A stretch of 14,691 nt of DNA, taken from NCBI GenBank assembly GCA_947174975.1, contig CAMWLA010000020.1, positions 1 to 14,691 of the forward strand, given 5' to 3'. Source of the DNA: an uncultured Clostridia bacterium (GTDB lineage Bacteria; Bacillota; Clostridia; Christensenellales; Borkfalkiaceae). The stretch's first letter is position 1. Each line of letters begins with the position of its first letter. The notes beneath the pieces are model-generated. The model saw only the letters and a program-made list of their open reading frames with translations. It did no database searches and was not told where the DNA came from. A program made the position numbers and the translations under genes. Positions 13,203 to 14,691 of this stretch are shown here, one piece after another.

Positions 13203-14670
13203 CTCTCTTTAACCTCAATTTCGAACCTACAGCAATTCCGCAAGCGAACACGAGCGCGCTTAAAACCCAGCCCAAGACTTGCGCCCACGCGGAATACCCG
13301 CCGTATATCCCCTTGTCAATGAATATAAGGTGATAAATTCCCCAAACGAAAAGCACGCTTAAAACCGCGGGGCTTAAATATTTTAATGAAAGCACCAACG
13401 GCTTTTCGGGCATTCTCATTTTGCCGGAATAGCGGTTGATTTCCCCGACGAGATTTATTCGCTTTACGTTCATACCTAAAAGCGCGCATTCGAACACGCC
13501 CAATAAAAGAATATTGAAATAATTTAAGAAATGGTCGGCAACGTCAAGAACGACGGGGCCGATATTAGTTGAAAAGACGAGGCATATCCCCGCGCCAATG
13601 AGCGCGATAAACATTGTCAGCTTTTTCTTGTTCAGCGAAAATTTATCGGCCAACGGATTTGCCGCCGCCTCGACCATCGAAGCGGACGACTGCAAAGCCA
13701 TCATTCCGAGTGACAAATAGAATAAAAGCCCCGCAATGGAATTTAATACGGTGTTGCCCGCGCCGAAAAGCTGGGAAAGCGCCACGGGGTAGACCATAAA
13801 CGCAGTGACTATTCCGGAGCTTGAAAATTCGTTTTCAAGCCCGCAGCCGTACAGCGTTGTGAACAGCACGACGGCTGACAAGACGGACACGAAAAAATCG
13901 GAAAGCGCGATAATTAAGCTGTCCTTTAAAACGCTTTCGCCGTCGGGAAGATACGCGCCGTATGCGGGCATTATACCCACCAGAACGGACAGCGAAAAGA
14001 AGACTTGCCCAACCGCGCTGAGCCATAATTCCGCGTCAGCAAAAGCCGAAAAATCTGGAACGAAAAGCGCGTACAAAGCCTTGCCGCTGTTGGAATATAT
14101 CAGCCCCCTTACCGCCATTACCGTAAGTAAAACCACGGGGATAAGCACGGTGAATTTTGCCGTTTTTGAAAGAGAGTCCGCGCCGTTTCTGAGGCACAGA
14201 TACATCAGAACCCATGCGGCTATAATGCAGATTAAAACGAGGGGCGAAAAGCTTGTAAGTACGCTGTCAAAGAAATAACCGCCCGTTTCCGCGCGGGTCA
14301 TCGACGTGGAATTTTTGCACAGCGGGACTATCTTAATAATCATAGTGATTATCCAGCCGAGCATACCCGCATACAGCACCGCAACCCCTAAAGAGTTAAA
14401 GCACGACGCCCAGCCTAAGCCCTCACCCCTCTTATTAAGGCTTGCCATACACTTAGGCGCACCCGCCCTAAGCTTTCTGCCGAGCGCGATTTCCGCGTTT
14501 AAAACGGGAATACCGATAAGCAAGAGGGCGACGATATAGATAAACATAAAAGTTCCCCCGCCGTACTTTGCACACAGCCCGGGAAACCTTAAAGAATCGC
14601 CAAGCCCTACCGCCGCACCCACGCACGCCAGTATGAACCCGCCCCTCGATTTAAACCTTTCCTGTGCCAT
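13189..14670 (-). CDS. Sodium-dependent transporter of the SNF (neurotransmitter:sodium symporter) family
   Basis: 493 residues with 11-12 hydrophobic helices, matching prokaryotic members of this LeuT-fold family that import amino acids or related amines with Na+. TM1 contains GFILACVGAAVGLGDSLRFP at residues 11-30 and then a GGG turn; TM6 contains VGQVFFSLSVLVG; TM8 contains LQSSASM, aligning with the Na2-site serines. The usual asparagine of the GLGN motif (LeuT N27, an Na1 ligand) is Asp25 here. Substrate cannot be assigned. ATG at 14670 is chosen because the family normally has 10-15 residues before TM1; upstream there is no clear ribosome site and only 21 bases remain in the window, in which the frame stays open. 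Convergent with the glycosyltransferase. Confidence 0.93.
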   Translation of the reverse strand: MAQERFKSRGGFILACVGAAVGLGDSLRFPGLCAKYGGGTFMFIYIVALLLIGIPVLNAEIALGRKLRAGAPKCMASLNKRGEGLGWASCFNSLGVAVLYAGMLGWIITMIIKIVPLCKNSTSMTRAETGGYFFDSVLTSFSPLVLICIIAAWVLMYLCLRNGADSLSKTAKFTVLIPVVLLTVMAVRGLIYSNSGKALYALFVPDFSAFADAELWLSAVGQVFFSLSVLVGIMPAYGAYLPDGESVLKDSLIIALSDFFVSVLSAVVLFTTLYGCGLENEFSSSGIVTAFMVYPVALSQLFGAGNTVLNSIAGLLFYLSLGMMALQSSASMVEAAANPLADKFSLNKKKLTMFIALIGAGICLVFSTNIGPVVLDVADHFLNYFNILLLGVFECALLGMNVKRINLVGEINRYSGKMRMPEKPLVLSLKYLSPAVLSVLFVWGIYHLIFIDKGIYGGYSAWAQVLGWVLSALVFACGIAVGSKLRLKREAAH

Positions 14671-14691
14671 ACGGTTTAATATATTATTTTG

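Overview
The window reads as a chromosomal stretch of a strictly anaerobic, low-to-mid-GC Bacillota, most likely an uncultured gut-type Clostridia lineage (Christensenellales-like; this placement is inference). The reasons are strong sigma-A promoters and GGAGG ribosome sites, clostridial L10 and L1 mRNA leaders, a HydABC-type electron-bifurcating [FeFe] hydrogenase, and a BspA-like surface protein of the kind common in gut clostridia. No rRNA, tRNA, insertion sequence, phage gene or CRISPR array is visible.

Layout. Positions 1-966 (minus) hold the N-terminal part of a BspA-like leucine-rich-repeat surface protein that runs off the window. Positions 1160-1759 (minus) hold a small HTH/coiled-coil protein, divergent from a 308-residue protein of unknown function at 1838-2764 (plus). 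A bidirectional terminator separates that from a degenerate, secreted cyclophilin-like protein (2809-3759, minus). From 7611 down to 4013 (minus) lies the rpmG-secE-nusG-rplK-rplA and rplJ-rplL block. Upstream of it is hydC-hydB-hydA (11869 down to 7754, minus). A GT4 glycosyltransferase (12065-13186, plus) is divergent from hydC and convergent with an SNF-family sodium symporter (13189-14670, minus).

How the parts work. HydC and HydB form the NADH/flavin side and HydA the ferredoxin/H-cluster side of a soluble hydrogenase that couples NAD(H) and ferredoxin to H2. The ribosomal block supplies L33, SecE, NusG, L11, L1, L10 and L7/L12. It shows three layers of control: a 5'-terminal hairpin followed by a U-run in front of rpmG, an L1-operator-like structure in front of rplK, and a dedicated promoter plus L10 leader/attenuator in front of rplJ. 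rpoB does not follow rplL; a terminator does.

The least expected structure is a family of three gapless 97-nt repeats that sit in the rplA-rplJ, rplJ-rplL and post-rplL spacers in alternating orientation, so that rplJ and rplL are each bracketed by inverted copies. I see no complete new defence or mobile system; this repeat family and the unknown divergent gene pair at 1160-2764 are the best candidates for something undescribed.
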